A DNA stretch of 64,000 bases from positions 4,350,243 to 4,414,242 of the forward strand of contig CP093829.1 in NCBI GenBank assembly GCA_033063855.1. The letters run 5' to 3'. Position 1 is the first letter of the stretch. The number at the start of each line of letters is the position of its first letter. The notes below the pieces were generated by a model. It ran no database searches, was not told the origin of the DNA, and saw only the letters and a list, made by a program, of their open reading frames with translations. Positions 24,444-37,049 of this stretch are shown here, one piece after another. This DNA is from Smittia aterrima. Lineage: Eukaryota > Arthropoda > Insecta > Diptera > Chironomidae. The translations under genes were made by a program, and so were the position numbers.

Positions 24444-26796
24444 CGTTATCACTCTTTGTTATTTCACAAGCTTCACTTAATTATTCTTTATCAATGATTT
24501 ATTTTTCTTTCTTTCTTATTTTGACACAAACAAAGCCACATCAATTACTACTCATTTCCTTTGATTATAACTTTTTCATCTTTTCTCAATTATTTTTTCT
24601 TTCTTTCTTAACTGGCACAAATTTCTTTCTTTATTTAAGATCGATGCTCCGGCTGTTGTTTTACAAAAACTTCACTTAATCCCAATCAACAGGTTGAAGA
24701 TCTGAAAACAAAAGAGAATGACTTTGAGTATGCGATGTTAGAACATATTCCGCCGAAATTAAATTGCGCAGCATTCTCACGCTAGTGAGATATGGGTTTG
24801 TTCGTTTATCAATTAGCTGTTAGCTATCTTCAAATGTTTTCAGGGAAAACGCAGATTCCTAAGTCGACGCGAGTGGTTTTTTTTTTGTTGAGAGGAAGAA
24901 AACCTCGACGATTATTTAACAAAATACTTGAATATTTAACGTGTATCGAATTGCCAGTGTATACGATTAATACACGTGCGCTTTTATATCAGAGGCTCGA
25001 AGGTGACCTTTGCAATTTTATTTTTTATTCCACATCATCGTCTCGTCGCCCAGAATCATGAGATCGATAATGGAACAGGATTCATTCGCATCTTCGTCCA
25101 CTTGTTGTTGGGCAACTCAGTTTGAAGCATAACAAAGAAACTTTACTTGTGGATCACTGAATAAACGTCATGAGTGACGCTTTGATTTTTTCATGGTCAA
25201 AACCAACACTAGTAATAATCACTGATGAGGTGATAACGAACGATCGACGTCACGAGTTCATTTGGCGTGACGCGAATTTATTCTAAGACGACGCTGACTC
25301 GCATTTCATTGAAACATTATGAAAGTCACCATTAAAATGATTTTTCTATTTTTTTTAACTATTTTTGTGCGACCGGAAGTTCGAGGAATTTTTTTTGTCT
25401 CCGAATCGACGCTCCTTGTGCATGAGTCACAAGCTTTAGCTTTTTAAAAGATCTGATTCGATGAGGCTAAAAATAATTTCCGAGATTTGCACAATTTTAA
25501 CTTTTTTTCTCGTCTCAAGTGATGTCACTAAATATTTTTCTTTTATTGCCTCTCACTTAATTTAAATAAATTCTTTTAATTAGGCTGATAACAGATTTTT
25601 TTTCTCACAAGCCTCAACACGAACCATCCACGCACACAAAGATGAATTCATTGCTTCCATTGATCTTAGAAATTTTTTTGCGTGGAATTTGTGCGTCGCT
25701 TTGAAATTTATTGCAAAATGCCACTAAAATATTTTTTTTCCGCTTTGATTACTGAAGATCGAATATTACCATCGATTAGAACTGAAGATCGCTCGTTCTT
25801 TCGTTGTTAAAAATCCGATTAAAGGCTTTGTTGTTGAGTTCACACGAACTATAAAGCCGCTAACTAAAATGTAAGACCGGATTTGACGACCGACGAAAAG
25901 CAACTGAGGCGAAATATTATGAAGCTTCGAAAACGATGAATGAAACGGCTTCGAATGGGAATGCAACAAAGCACTCTTTCCTCTCACGACCACTGCTGTA
26001 TAACTATTATAATCATTTATGAAGGAAATTGAGAATAAACATTCGAGAAGTTTGAAGACGCAGCTGAAGATAAAGAAATTCTTTAGTTTCTCGCGGGAAT
26101 ATTTTAATCAACACAATCTCTAATCGACCGCTGATTGGAATATTAGACTCCCAGCTCTGTTCTTCAATTTTAAATAAAGGAAATTCCTTTGAAAAGCAAA
26201 GGGATCGCGAAATATAACTAAAGTTGACTTAGAAATCCCAATTCGCTGAATTGAATTGGAAAACGAAACAAAATCGATGTAGCGGATTGTTTTTTCTCGT
26301 TAACTCCACTTCTTCCGCAGTCGCGATGAGAATAAACTTTTGTCTAACTTCTTCTTGATTAGTTACGAAGAAAGCGATGGGAGTTTGAAGAAATAGCTTT
26401 GCGTTGGGCTATTCAAACGACGCTTTCGATTGATTTCAAACTTTTTCGCAAACACTTGCTAACTCGTTGATTTTCCGATTGTTCACAGTTTATCAAACTC
26501 TACGAACATACCTGTTTACGCTAATGAAGCTTAATCTAAGTAGTTCACTAGTTTTTTTGACTTAAATCTTCTGATTTCTGCTTAAAAGTAATGAAATTGT
26601 TTTTCGGCTTCTCCAACTCAATTGAAAATTTTGTGCAAACTGAAACAAATTGAAAGTGAAATATTTCGAGTTTTCGAAAATCGTTGATCTGCGTTTTCCA
26701 ATGTTTTGCACAAACATTCAACAAACAAGACGAAGCACGAAGCAACAAGAGCGAACAAAAGACGCTCTGAAGCAGTGAAGAGAGGAAACCGAAAAA
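24444..26796. other. trbl upstream region up to right arm
   Basis: Non-coding. Expected to hold the trbl promoter and 5' UTR. I see no clear TATA/Inr pair that I would defend and no other gene. Confidence 0.45.
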
Positions 26797-29700
26797 TGCA
26801 GGAAATTCACATGCAACGAGTAAGATTATGCGACACAACATAAAAACAATCGGAAAGTGCTCGTACCGGTAGCATAATATGGTGAATAATAAAAAACAAT
26901 TGAAGCAGCATGCGCCGCATAACTGCAAACAGCAGAAATTGCTGTTTATGTGCATGTTCACGAGCAAAGCTGAGCAGCGGGAAAAAAACACTTCGACCAG
27001 ACTTTGCCATAATCATTCGCTATTTCCTCGTTCGCACTTCTTCTTCATCGCCTTTTGCCTTTGCCTTTTGGCAAAGCCGATTTGTCTCCTCCGAAATGAT
27101 TTCATCTCTTCTCCTTTGCCGCTCTGCAGTGTCTTGAATGATTTCGAGGACAGAATTCGTTGCGCCATGCTCGTTGCCTGCCTCAATGGCAAAAGAGATG
27201 TTTCGAAAATGTTTGGTCTTGAAAACTTCGTTTCTAACGATTTCAAGTTCATTTTGATATCAAAAGATTTCGATCGCGGCCACGAAGACAAAGACGAAGC
27301 TTCAAAGAATTAAATATTTCCGGTGAAAGCATTTTCTGATCGATCACAAAGGTTTAATCAGTTCTAGACTTGAATATTTACATTGCCACGACGACATGGT
27401 CTCGACGGAAACGGCATCTGCTTTTATTTAAATACCTTTCCACCAACTCAAGCTGAGAGAACATTTTAAAAGTCTTCGGTCTCGATGATCTCGGAAAAAA
27501 TCAACTTCGATCCTTTTTCTCGACTCAAAGAAATAGAAAAATTCTCCGAATCTCGAAATGCAGGCAAACTGCATTTTTGTTATTCAATCGGATCGTTGTG
27601 TGAGTTTGAGAGCCTTGTTGTGATCTCATGTCGTTGTCGGTGCAGTTCTGAACTCAAAAGCGTTAATCCAATTGAATGGAATTCAATTAATTTCCATTTC
27701 TTCTTTCAATCGCTAAAGCATGAGCGAGTCATAATTAGTTTTGTGCAAAAGCCTAATTCAATAAGTGTCTCGACCAGTTCGACTATTAATTGAATTTGGG
27801 ATAAGCTCTAATTTGATTTATTTCTTTTAATGTAATTTATCTCTGCAAGTCTAAGTGGATTCAATAAAAATTCGCACGACAAGTTCTACCGGAATTCTTG
27901 TGCATTTGGAGGAGAACGAAGAAGAAACGCATCGAAGAGGAAAATCGAAAGTGCATCTGCATCATCATCTGCTGCGTTGGACTCTTATCGTCGTTAAGGT
28001 TCATCGTTGGCGGAACGTACAGTTTGTGTAAAAGAACGAGAAGAAGTTCATAAAACAAATTTTATTTATTTCAACTTTGCACACAGTCGAACGAAACGAG
28101 GAGCTTGTCAATGAAGGAGAAGGAGAGGGATCGTTGCATTTCTTTGTTCTCCGAGTTTAAAAGGATATCGAGCGATGCAACAAGAAAGCAAACGAGACGA
28201 ACAGGTAAGAAAAGGTTGGAAGCACCGTAAAAACATAAAAATAAATTCTTGACGTTCTCAACAGCAATTAATGCGATTTTTGCTTTGTGGGCGGATCAGT
28301 TTGTTTCTCCAGAGTTTATTACTCAAAAAGTGATCGTCCCGACAACGACAATTCCCTTTAATGACTCATGATCCTTAAACTCTTATGTCACCAGACAGTG
28401 TCGACGACAAACGCAATTTCTCCCTGAAACATGCAAATCGTTTCGATAAATCAAACCTGAGTTCGAGTGTTTGGCAATAAAATTACAAAATGCACTTTCT
28501 GAAAATGAAAACGCATTCGCGAGTCGATGAAAAATCTCTTGTCCTGCTTTCAGATCTCAGCCGATTGAATTTAATGGCCTCAGCCTCACCTTTATGTCTT
28601 TCGCACTCGCATTCAGTGCTCACGAGACAAGCGCTCGCATATTGCGAATGAGAAAGGCTTTGATATCAAAACATTGAGCAATGTGAGAAATGATTTCGCG
28701 AGGCTTTTGACTTTGTAAGAATTTAAATTTTGCACAAAAGTTCTCCATTCACTTCAATTAATTAACGAAGTAACTAGAACGAGACCTTGAATCGTACAGT
28801 TAAGCGAAATGTTTATTGCTTTGAAGTCGAGATATTTTTGACCTCATTGAATTTTCAATTTTCTCGCAGATTTTCGCGTTGAAGTTTTTGCTTTTTTTGG
28901 GCTAATTTGTGTTTGAGAGATGAGCGAACATGTTGTCGTTGAAACTTTATCGAAAACTCATTTTGAGGACACAGAACTCGATCTCAATCTCGTTCCAATG
29001 CATCAGCGGTGAATATTCTCATAAATTTAAATCCGATATCAGATTCAGAGTCAACAGCAGCAGCAGCAGCTGATGATGAAAGTTATCATTTGGGTCAACA
29101 AACTGCATCGTGAACCTTTCTAGTTCTATTTTAAGTCAGTCACATCAAGCTCTCGCTCTTACTACACCAACTCACTTGCTTGCTTGCTCGCTTGATACAC
29201 TTACATACGTCGCGAAGTCGCCGTCGTCGTTTCATCAAGCATCGTGCTCGCCGCACTATGATGTAAACGTGCTCGCTATGAAGAAAGATTTGCCATGTTT
29301 CATAATTAAACTACACAGCAAACACAACGACCAACGTCGAATGGAAAATGCAAGCAAACGATTTCATGTTTGATGATGTTGAAGTTTGTCTTGTGAAACA
29401 TTCTGAAACATTGTGGAGCTCGCTAGTCGCGAGTGGCGGTGAGTTTATTGTTGATGGGAGTTTACACCATCGCTTGACATTCACGTGGAGCTTGCTCTGT
29501 GAGTCGAGCTTGCTGTTGTGTTAGTTTCGTAAAAATTTCAATGTCGAAACAATAATAAAAGAAAAAAGAATTTTGTAAAATTTTCAAAGCCAAAATTGAA
29601 TGTTCGGTGCTGCTGACGACACTTCATGCGTTCGGATACCTTTGTGTGTGAGTCGATGCGATTGAGGCAATTGCTTTGACCTTTTCCATTGAAACTCACC

Positions 29701-30285
29701 ATCGGATGTGGAGGAAATTCGGATTAACTGCTGGCGCTTGATCTTACGAAATATAATTCGTTTGGTCGATGCAAAACGATCACGGGCGGTGCCAGATGGA
29801 AAATGATTTGCTTGTGCAAAAGCATTTTTATGTCGCGCTCGATTATGTTTAAGACCACGAGGCGCGCGCCTAGAATCGTTTGTCACCGAGACAGTTCAAC
29901 GAGATAATTTCACACTGAGTCGAAATCGCTTAAGAAATCAGCGACCGATGACGAGATTTGTCCTTTTTACACACATTGCGATGTCGATTTGCTGCTTGAG
30001 ATATCTCTGCCAATAAATTTACGCCATCACAACAGAGAAAGGTTCATGAATCAACAATGGAGCTGCTCCAACTTGCCACACTTTGCGAAAACGTAAACAC
30101 TCCTTCTGATCTTTCTCAATTAACGAATGAATTGCACAAAACTGAAAAATCGTTGCAAAACAAGCAAAAGGTATTAAGCGCTACTAAATAAAAAGCTTCG
30201 CTTGACAAATAGAGAGACGACGACCAAGTCACAACCTTCGACGTAATTCATTTGCACGGCTTATGGGAAATGTGCGTGTATCAAT
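26797..30285 (-). repeat. Inverted repeat, right arm, inner block
   Basis: Reverse complement of about 11750-15250, near-identical over most of its length. It lies between the trbl upstream flank and the 3' end of the SLC5 gene. Where it ends, at about 30285-30297, identity decays over roughly 100 bp and the SLC5 poly(A) signal begins. Confidence 0.92.
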
Positions 30286-30289
30286 GGAT

Positions 30290-30295
30290 TTTATT
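30290..30295 (-). terminator. Poly(A) signal of SLC5 gene
   Basis: AATAAA on the minus strand, about 48 nt past the stop codon at 30343 and right at the edge of the repeat arm, so the transporter transcript probably stops where the arm begins. Confidence 0.55.
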
Positions 30296-30342
30296 GTTTC
30301 TCACTCGTTTCATTATCACATTCGCGCGTATTGAGGTCGCAA

Positions 30343-32384
30343 TCAAAATATTTGCTTCTTTTCAAAATCTCTTTTGATTCTCCTTGCGATCGGAGGTGAA
30401 AACAAATCGGTATTCACTTCGTTGATTGAATCTTTGAGATAAATTCTTTCCATTCCTTGAAGCTTCATCAGCAAAAGAGCATAACTCGTCAGGTATCCGA
30501 CAATCAACGTGATCAGGAATCCAAGTATCACAGCGTACATGTAAGAAATGCGGTAAAGGTAGAAATAACTGCAAACGAAGATGAGAGAAGATGTCACAGT
30601 CGATGATCTTGAAATCAGCTAACAAACCTTGAATCTTGAGTAACAGCTTTTTCGACATGAACATCAAGAGCCTCGATGAGTGGATTGATCGTTTGAGAAA
30701 CGTTAAGTCCTCCGAATGCAGAGCAATCATTAGTTGAGAAGCTTAAATAAGGTGCTTGAGGCCTCGGCTTTCCAAACTGAGACCACATCGCAATTCCCAT
30801 GCCACAAAGATGACCAACGATCACTCCGTATTGATTTGCGACTTTGGTGAACATGCCGAGTGTAAAAACAGCTAGTAATGGCCCACCCACGACACCAAAG
30901 ATTGTCAGAGATGCTTGTAAAACTCCGCCAAGATTCTGCATCGCAAAAGCAACGCCAATGCAGATAAATCCATAAACGGTTGACAAGACTTTCGATGGCA
31001 ACGCGGAACTGTTTTCCGATGCAATGAATGGCTTTCCCTTGACGATCAAATAAAGATTCTTAAAATAATCTTCAAGAGTCAAAGCTGCCAACGAATTAAG
31101 CGCTGTCGATACAGTCGACAAACTCGCCGCGAAGATTCCAGCAACAAACAAACCAGAGACTCCAGGATATTGTCCCAGTTCGTCGATGATGTACATTGGC
31201 ATATTCTGATCTCTCGATGAGATTCGCCCCGACAATAATGGATCACACGTCTTGTAATACCAATAAATTACTAAACCTGAGAACGAAGTTGTCAAACTTA
31301 ACGCTGAGAGGATTGGCCATTGCCACCAAAGACTCATTTGAGCATCTCTCAAAGTCTTCACTGATAAAAGTCGTTGGATCTGAGCTTGACTCACAGCATA
31401 GAGTGACATATAAGTTCCCATGCCGCCGATGATTAGAGTGAACCAAGTGTGTCGAACGGTTGGATCGGGATTAAAACTGTAAAAAAAGAAATCGATAAAA
31501 GCAAAGTCCATAAAAGATTTAACTTCGACAAACTTCCAAAGCTCTAACCGTCCACCTTCACTTGCTGCATTGAAAATCTCAGAGAATCCTCCCGCCTTCA
31601 CTAATCCACTGATGATGACAGTGAAGACAGCACCAAACATGAGAATCGATTGAAACGCGTCTGTCAATAAAACCGCTCGAAGTCCGCCGATGATGGAATA
31701 GAAAGCGCAAACAAGTCCAATGACGACAACCGCGATTGCTTTTGGAATCCCCGTGACAGTTTCGAGTGCAAGCGCAGGCGCAAACAACACGATGCCCATG
31801 TAGAGAATCATTTGAACGGAGTACGAGATAGAAGCCACCAAGCGAGTGAGCAAGCCGAATCTTTTCTCCAGATACTAAAAGTAAACTTGACTTTGAACGC
31901 AATTTTTTATCAACAAATTGAGCTCACTTCATAAGCGCTCGTCACTCTCATGTTGTAAAAGACCGGCAAGAATAGATACGCGCACAATGGAGTCGCGAGA
32001 CCATAAGAAAGGTTTATTACAATGAATTGAGTGCCGAATTGATAATTTTCATTCGACACTCCCATCAAAGTAACTGCGCTCATGAAGGAAGCCATCAAGC
32101 TGAAGGCGACAGGCCTGAAAGCAGTCAAAACAAATGATAACGAAGTGTCACATCACATTGCAAAGTCGAAAGTCTTTACCAGATAGGCATTGAACGATTG
32201 GCCATCAAATATTCCTCGTTCGTCTTCTGTCTGCCGCCGGAGAAACGCGTGTAACTGCAATTAAGTTAATTGCGTAACTTTTTTTTCATTGAGTCATGAG
32301 AAACTCCAAAGCTTACACTCCAATCCCGACGCAGACAATGAGCGTCGCAATGAACACTAAATAATCCGAAACTCCAAAGACCAT
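30343..32384 (-). CDS. SLC5-family sodium:solute symporter (monocarboxylate/multivitamin-transporter-like)
   Basis: Exons 32317-32384 (ATG), 32180-32254, 31928-32114, 31534-31874, 30628-31476 and 30343-30568 (TGA): 1746 nt, 581 residues, a normal SLC5 length. The N-terminal MVFGVSDYLVFIATLIVCVGIG is the first membrane helix. Next come SGGRQKTNEEYLMANRSMP (typical substrate-gate region), SYGLATPLCAYLFLPVFYN, FYSIIGGLRAVLLTDAFQ, DPTVRHTWFTLIIGG, SQAQIQRLLSVKTLRDA and FAASLSTVSTALNSLAALT (the sodium-site helix with paired Ser). About 13 membrane helices are expected, with a plasma-membrane location. The 57-bp intron 31477-31533 is in frame and stop-free. I place it because removal gives LWNFNPDPTVRHT, as in relatives. 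The substrate cannot be read from sequence. The gene sits precisely between the two blocks of the right repeat arm. Confidence 0.9.
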
Positions 32385-32639
32385 TATGAATCAATGAACT
32401 AGACGAGACACTTAACTGGTAAGCTTCTGCTGATTCACTGAATGTCTCGCACGGTTCTTAAAAATACTTTGCTTTATCATTAAATAGTAATTGTGGTTAT
32501 CAAACTGATAACGATAACATATCTCGAGTGTGTCTACTTATGACAGACAATTAAAGAACTTTTATGAGAGTGAAATTGATCTCAAGAGAATTTCCATTTC
32601 GCCATGGCACGGATTTCCTTAAATAGAAATAAATCGCTG

Positions 32640-33162
32640 CACCTTTGGCGTTCGCTATGAAACATAAAATTGACTTGCGACATCGTCGTCGACCGTTAGT
32701 TTAATGTGCGAAACTTCAATCGAAATGTTCTTGAAACACTTAATCGTATGCATGAGCAAATGGCCAGATGAGTGATCGGAGTCTGTATGTATCTGTCGAG
32801 ACAGTCGCGCTTACGCAAGACTGACAGGAACAGAATGTTTCTCTAGTCTTGTCATTTAGCAAATTCAAATCAACGGCATAAAAAACAAATCACTCTCGGA
32901 TCGACTTTATTTCCCAACCGAGCGAGCTTTGCTTTTTGTGCAATCTTCCCGGTGATGAATCCAAATCAATTGTTGTCCTCAACTCGACGTCATTTCGCTT
33001 TTAAAGCAAATAAATTGCTGACTAAGATTTTGGTTGGCGATAAGTCGTCAACAACGGCGAAGCATAATGGAAAATTAAATTGCTGGCGAGTTGAACAAAA
33101 GCGAGCACCACCAAAGGTCGCGAAGCTTTCTACACAGAAAATTTTTGCTGATTTTCAATGCT
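32640..33162 (-). repeat. Inverted repeat, right arm, outer block
   Basis: Reverse complement of about 10798-11345. The core, 32700-33162, is near-identical. Beyond 33162 the match decays: a TGGCTGGGC to TAACTGGCC type difference, then only scattered similarity. It lies just upstream of the SLC5 start and probably overlaps its promoter. Confidence 0.9.
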
Positions 33163-33199
33163 GGCCAGTTACAATGGAAACTGAAAAAGGTCGCAAATT

Positions 33200-36100
33200 A
33201 AGATTAATTTTGATCATAACTCTCAGGTAAATCGATTCGCCATTGGTTTAAATTGTTTTCAATGATCGATACGAAAAGTGATCATATCAAATTTGGATTA
33301 TGCAATTCAGAATTCGTTTGAATTAATCTCAATGCCCTGACAGTAAACAAACATTTTGTTATCCACGCGCAAAAAAAAAATCGAGAATTCTTGGTGAGGT
33401 CAGAATCTCGACTTGTTGCAAAATTTACAAGTCGCGACTTGTTTTATCGTCAGATATCGTGAAAACGTGTCTTTCTCTGTTTGCTAATGTGATTGACCAC
33501 TGTTTAGAGTTCTTTGCTTTCGCTATATCATTCTTAGCGTGTGAGATCAATTTTTGCTTAAATTTGCTTTTTCTTATTTTATTTTCTTCTTCGTGGTTCA
33601 ACAATCTCTCAAATTAAGAGTCTCAATGAAAGAAATATTTTCTTGAAGACAAGAATTTAAGAAATTCTCGGAAATTTGATTTCATGTTGATGCGAGAATC
33701 GATCTGAGTCAGAAAAATGCACAAGAATGCTCAAATAACATTCGCATTCTTTATGATTCATGTTTCTCTTGCAACTTCAATGAATCACTGTCGAGATTCT
33801 GGGTAGCAGAGAGCAAGGGGCTCAAACATGAAAAACAGTTGAACACGTTTTTGAAAAAAGCTTTTCTCGCTCCATCTTCGTTGTGAACGCTTAACTAACC
33901 TCTTCGAGCTTTCACTCAGTGACTTTTCGATTCTCTAATGATCTGTCAAACTCATCTCAAAGTATTTTGACAACCGATTATTATTAAAAGCTGCGTATTT
34001 TGTCTGCTGCCGCTTGTCGTTATGAGTAATGTTGGTAATTTTCGTTGTGGTTCCTTCATCGAGCGTAGCAAGTTTCCTAAAGTATTAAATATACTCAGTT
34101 AAACCATCAACTTTTATCAACTCTAATCAATCTTTTTGAGTTTTTTTTTCCGCAAAAATATTTCATAACACAAAAATTCGCACAAACCCAAACTACACAC
34201 TTAATATGATCCCAAAAGTTTGGCTTAAATCATAAAAACCGACGATCATACATCAAGAGAGTGAAACAAAACAGGTTTTACACGTTTCGCCTTCCTTAAT
34301 GGTTCTTCTTCAATTTATTTTACGGGCCATCCGCGAAAAAAGCTACAACGACGATTTTAGCCTCCAGCGAAAACTTTCGATTTCGTTGAGATGTTTCTAC
34401 GCGGAGATTTTTTTTTTTTGTTGTTAGTCCGATGACCCAAAAAGTTTTCGGCATGACATGAGAAATTTCGCCAAACGTCGTTTCATAAACCGATACTTCA
34501 CCAACTTTGCGCGTGAAGAGTGAATCAATCGATGAGCTTCTTACATAAAGCTTCAGCTCAACTTTATCATCGATCGTCAAAGACGTTGAGAGAAACAAAA
34601 GAATTTCGCGATGGAATCTCTGGAATTACTCGCGTTTTATTAAATTTATTACAGTAAACGAATTGAAATCGAATCAATCGTAGAAAAATGTAAAGTTTAA
34701 TTGAAAAACCAGAGAGAGAAATAATCCAGTAGCTGTACCTTTAGACATAAAACAATTTGCAATTACGAGCAAGACAATACCCGATCATATCTGAGAAACT
34801 CAATCCACTCTTAAATTATCCAGTAATTTATGTTATCAAGACTGATTGAATGCGCCGAACTCTCATCAGAACTTACCTACCGCTTCTATTCCTAATTTGT
34901 TTTCGATTGTAATAGGAAACGAGACGGCAAAGAAATAAATTTGTCTTGTCAATCAATCTCGGAAGCTGTAAAAAAGTTTCTCGCAAAAACATTCGAAACG
35001 AATTAACATTTGAGTTTTAAATCAACATTTTATTAATTAATATAGTTTAACATTTGATGGATCCTTAAAATAATTTTAAATTTAAATGGCTATCGGTTTT
35101 GTTTTCGGGAAGAGGAGGGGAACTAACTTAATTATGCGTCTCGGCAAGAATAAATTGATATGGTGGCGAGATAGAACGAAAAGCGATTGGTAACGATATG
35201 TCGAATTATAAATTAAGTAAATTCACTTTAAAACAAAAAAAGAATCTCAACAGAACATAAAAAAAGTTTTGTACACGAGGCGTGAGGCGTCGAAGAAATT
35301 AACCGCGACCTCATGTCTTAAGATTTCTTCATAAATATTTCTCAAATTACTTTCGGGGACGTTCGTAAAGTTTGTCACGAAGTTAATAAATTTTTTTGTT
35401 TGATGGATTCGAGATCTTGTTAAGATTAGGAAAAGGAACTAAATAAAAGTAAAGAATACTTTCCAAAAGGTTTGTGACATAACTCTCGATCGTCCCCTTC
35501 TTTATATTTTTTTTAGTTTCGTGGTAACGTTAAATGATTTTTTTTTTCTTTAAAATTTCGATTCAAAAAATTAAAAAAATATCACAAAATAAAATCTCCA
35601 AAGGTTTCACTACAAAAATGTTTCCATCTCAATATCAAAGTCAATTTGCAATCAGGGAAAATTTGTTTACGATTGTAAAAATGTTTTTCTCATCTCATTC
35701 ATTTGTCACGAAAAAGGCAAAAGTTTTTGTTTTGTTTTGTCATCATCAAAAAGAATTTTCTTTCATAAAATTTGCGCTCCAAAAGTAGATCTTTCGATTT
35801 TTTTTAAATAGTAAAAGTTTCACTAAAAATGGCACTTTAAGGTTTTTTTTTGTCTTTCAAAGATTCTCGTCCTTTGTCTCATGAAGTAATGCACAAAATA
35901 TTCGATAGCTTAGAAGTTGAAAAAATAACAAAGTGTTTTCGGTGAAATGGTTTTTGATATCATCGATCGATCGATAGGTTGTTGAAGTTAAGGAGAGTGA
36001 GCTAAGAGGCTTAAGCAAAAATCGTGATGGCCTGGCTACTTTAAATCTCTCAACATTTGTACGCTTAAAATGGCAACTTAATTTATGGTAACACTTTCAA

Positions 36101-37049
36101 TTTGTAATGTCAATATTCATTTGGGATGAAGCGAAATCAAAACTCAAAGTCTTCTATCACTGGCAGTAACTAAGATGTCTTAACCTTAAATACTTTAATT
36201 GTAGATAATTTCTGTGATGAACAGCTTCGTCAAGAAGTGTCACACTCTCTTGATATTGCACAAGTCTCGAAAGATTGTTCAATATAACGTAATATACGCT
36301 TAATCTTAACTTCATGTTCCATACGCTTAATACGGTTTCAATGACTTTACGATTATTAATTATTCAAAACACTAAATTGACGACATCAAATTACTTTTCT
36401 TCTTCTCAATGAAATTAATTTTTCAAGACATCCAACTCACGAAAAAACATTATTTCAATGTGAGAACTAGCTCATTGTGTATGATGATGCACGATCCAGC
36501 TCGGCTTCTACAGATTATCATTTGTTTTCTCGACTTACTTCGCTTAGACACACAAAATATTTCGAAAAAATTATTATTTATCGCAATGAATGTTATTTTC
36601 TTCTTTCTTATCCATTTCGTTCTCTTCTTTTATAAAAAGCATTTCAATAGAAAAATGTTTTTCCTTCTCGCTTGGCTATGCATTTAACTTAAGTCAACTC
36701 CAGCCAGACCTTTTCAATTTCTTTCTCCTTAACTTAATGTCATTGATATAAAAGCTTTTTCTTTATCTTAAGGTACACTCGTAGTTCTTGTCATCTTATC
36801 TCTTTTAAGATATTTTTGTGTTTAAGTTAATTTATGATTGTAGAAAGTTTTTTTTGTTTCCAGCGAACGATAAGAAAGAACTTTTTTTACTTATTTTGCC
36901 AAAACAAAAGTTTTGCTGATTGCCCTAAACTCTAAATTTTCTCAGATTAAAAAAATATTTTTTCTTTATCTCTTAATTTGAAGTCGATTTGATGAATTTA
37001 GAAATTTGAAGTAAAACTTACGTAGACGTTAAAGGTAAGTTAGTCATGT
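33200..37049. other. Hr38 3' flank, probably long 3' UTR
   Basis: Very AT-rich, no supported CDS. Minus-strand AATAAA sites near 34313, 34616, 34632 and 35028 would allow a 3' UTR of 2-2.7 kb for Hr38. Plus-strand frames at 35534-35788 and 36409-36687 are low-complexity and judged chance. I cannot tell where the transcript ends. Confidence 0.4.

Noticed and set aside
10798..33162. Giant transposon with long terminal inverted repeats
   Set aside because: No transposase, no target-site duplication visible, arms fade at the edges, and the centre is a conserved host gene.
36409..36687. 92-codon hydrophobic plus-strand frame
   Set aside because: AT-rich Phe/Leu/Ile composition typical of chance frames, in the probable Hr38 3' UTR.
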